Shown: one piece after another, positions 62,652-64,000 of the stretch
Layout: each line of letters opens with the position of its first letter
Numbering within the stretch: position 1 is the first letter of the stretch
NCBI GenBank assembly: GCA_035299085.1
Contig: DATGXG010000013.1
Location: 124,001 to 188,000 of the forward strand
Direction of reading: 5' to 3'
Length of the DNA stretch: 64,000 bases
Source of the DNA: Bacteroidales bacterium
Lineage (GTDB): Bacteria; Bacteroidota; Bacteroidia; Bacteroidales; UBA10428
The notes under the pieces: generated by a model
What the model saw: the letters and a program-made list of their open reading frames with translations, nothing else
What the model was told of the DNA's origin: nothing
The model's database searches: none
Translations under genes and position numbers: made by a program

Positions 62652-64000
62652 TTATGTTCTCTCCGCTACCTGTGCACCGTGGCAATGCTTATATTTCTTT
62701 CCGCTGCCGCAGGGACAGGGATCATTTCTCCCGACTTTCTTTTCTACCCTTACCGGTTGCACATGTTCTTCTTTTTTGGCACCATCAGGCTGTCCGCTGC
62801 CATCGGGTTTATACTCCTGCTTATTGGCAGCAAGCTGGCTGAAATCGGTTCTGCGCGGAGCCTGTGCTTTCTGAACTTCACTGGCATCGCGGATTGGCAG
62901 CTGTCCACGGAGCAATATGCTTGATACTTCACGGTTGATCTTGTCGATCATTGTGCGGAAAAGTTCGAAAGATTCAAATTTATAAATCAGCAACGGATCT
63001 TTCTGCTCATATGTGGCCGTACGAACAGATTGCCTTAAGTCATCAAGTTCCCGCAGGTGTTCTTTCCAGGCTTCATCGATTGTTGTGAGAATAATTGATT
63101 TTTCAAACGACCTGCTTAACTCTTCGGCATTTGATTTATTTGCTTTTTCAAGATTGGTAAGAACGTTGTAAACCCTTGTTCCGTCGGTTATCGGGACCAC
63201 GATATTTTCATACACTTTGCCCTGTTTCTCATACACATCGCGGATAACAGGCAATGCCTGCCTTACGATATTGGCCTGTTTGCGCTGGTATGTTTCACGG
63301 ACAGTCTTATATATCCGTTCGGTAAGTTCTTCAGGGGATAACTGGGAGTATTCTTTGGGAGTTACAGGTGGTTCAACAGACAACTGTCGAAGCACGCTGA
63401 TCTTGAACTCATCAAAATCACCATTACCCTGCATCTGAGTCACAACACTTTCACAAACATCATACATCATATTGGCCACATCAACCTGGATGCGTTCCCC
63501 GTACAACGCATGCCTGCGCTTGGTGTAAATTACCTCGCGCTGCGAATTCATCACATCGTCATATTCAAGAAGGTGCTTACGGATTCCGAAGTTGTTTTCT
63601 TCAACCTTCTTTTGGGCTCTTTCGATAGACTGCGTAATCAGCTTTGCCTGTATGGGTTCGTTTTCGTTCCATCCCATTTTGGCCATCCATCCGGCAATTC
63701 GGTCGGATGCAAAGAGTCGCATCAGGTCATCCTCTAACGAAACATAGAATTGAGACGATCCCGGGTCGCCCTGTCGTCCTGCTCGACCTCTCAACTGCCT
63801 GTCAACGCGGCGTGATTCATGTCTTTCCGTACCAATGATGGCAAGTCCCCCTGCTTTTCTCACTTCCTCGCTCAGCTTGATATCCGTACCACGGCCGGCC
63901 ATGTTGGTGGCTATTGTAACGGTACCTGATTTACCGGCTTCAGCAACAATTTCTGCTTCACGCTGGTGCAGTTTTGCATTCAGCACATTATGCTTTATAC
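62652..64000 (-). CDS. secA: Preprotein translocase subunit SecA, C-terminal part (cut by window edge)
   Basis: The frame stays open to the right edge (coding [20 protein letters not shown] near 63992), so the 5' part of the gene lies outside. Present here are the second nucleotide-binding domain ([36 protein letters not shown]), the helical scaffold and wing domains, and the C-terminal zinc motif [17 protein letters not shown]. SecA drives export through SecYEG, and the zinc tail contacts SecB and ribosomes. About 449 residues are visible, roughly the last two fifths of a Bacteroidetes SecA. Confidence 0.96.
   Translation of the reverse strand, partial: IKHNVLNAKLHQREAEIVAEAGKSGTVTIATNMAGRGTDIKLSEEVRKAGGLAIIGTERHESRRVDRQLRGRAGRQGDPGSSQFYVSLEDDLMRLFASDRIAGWMAKMGWNENEPIQAKLITQSIERAQKKVEENNFGIRKHLLEYDDVMNSQREVIYTKRRHALYGERIQVDVANMMYDVCESVVTQMQGNGDFDEFKISVLRQLSVEPPVTPKEYSQLSPEELTERIYKTVRETYQRKQANIVRQALPVIRDVYEKQGKVYENIVVPITDGTRVYNVLTNLEKANKSNAEELSRSFEKSIILTTIDEAWKEHLRELDDLRQSVRTATYEQKDPLLIYKFESFELFRTMIDKINREVSSILLRGQLPIRDASEVQKAQAPRRTDFSQLAANKQEYKPDGSGQPDGAKKEEHVQPVRVEKKVGRNDPCPCGSGKKYKHCHGAQVAERT

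Noticed and set aside
62516..62924. Plus-strand frames beginning in the REP-like element and running over the secA end
   Set aside because: They translate the palindrome and the reverse of secA; no known domain.

Overview
The window comes from a Bacteroidetes chromosome, most likely an environmental Bacteroidales-type bacterium that uses plant polysaccharides. Pointers to the phylum are a type B type-IX-secretion sorting domain, TAnnTTTG-like promoter boxes, a three-part PntAA/PntAB/PntB transhydrogenase, a DUF6913-like gene beside dapA, a Nudix-type sugar regulator, a TonB energy transducer with the Bacteroidetes N-terminus, and the futalosine menaquinone enzyme MqnB. I see no rRNA, tRNA, CRISPR array, prophage, integrase or transposase gene. 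The content is chromosomal metabolism plus several families of short dispersed palindromic repeats.

Layout. 1-492 has no gene but holds a composite inverted-repeat element. 493-5613 (minus) is a compact cellobiose operon: Nudix-family regulator, Na+/sugar symporter and GH94 cellobiose phosphorylase, with a perfect 9-3-9 palindrome touching the regulator start codon. 5.8-13.1 kb carries an AddA-like helicase-nuclease, a radical SAM protein, a small lipoprotein, an ECF sigma/anti-sigma pair, a TonB protein and a YdjC-like deacetylase. 13.2-18 kb holds a GH9 endoglucanase fused to a NodB-like deacetylase domain, a membrane protein and a secreted T9SS type B protein. 18-22 kb: SpoT/Rel, a Fur-family regulator lacking its usual CxxC, and PurA. 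22-26 kb: an MFS transporter and a second, divergent GH9-like enzyme. 26-28.6 kb: two tandem phosphofructokinases with pyrophosphate-type active sites. 28.6-34.5 kb: SPOR lipoprotein, DHOD-like flavoprotein, redoxin, Cys/Met PLP enzyme, single-domain response regulator, acyl-CoA synthetase. 34.5-40.6 kb: metH-metF and a GluP-type sugar transporter. 40.7-47.6 kb: outer-membrane barrel protein, folE, mqnB-hldD-thioredoxin cluster, pnt operon. 47.7-54.2 kb: sucA-sucB, a secreted lipase-like lipoprotein and galT. 54.3-60.8 kb (minus) is a six-gene operon: TolC, MacA-like adaptor, ABC ATPase, permease, LytS-type kinase and LytTR regulator. 61-64 kb: DUF6913-like gene, dapA, and the 3' part of secA running off the right edge.

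Taken together, secreted GH9 enzymes can release cello-oligosaccharides, the symporter can import cellobiose, GH94 can split it with phosphate, and PPi-type PFKs can carry the sugar phosphates into glycolysis. This chain is inferred from gene content, not proven.

The least explained material is the repeat DNA. At least four palindromic families sit at gene ends, and two of them seem to have been absorbed into the coding sequence of the sucB linker. The sugar operon operator, the GH9-deacetylase fusion and the Fur protein without its zinc cysteines are the other points most worth checking. I found no clear defence system or biosynthetic cluster.
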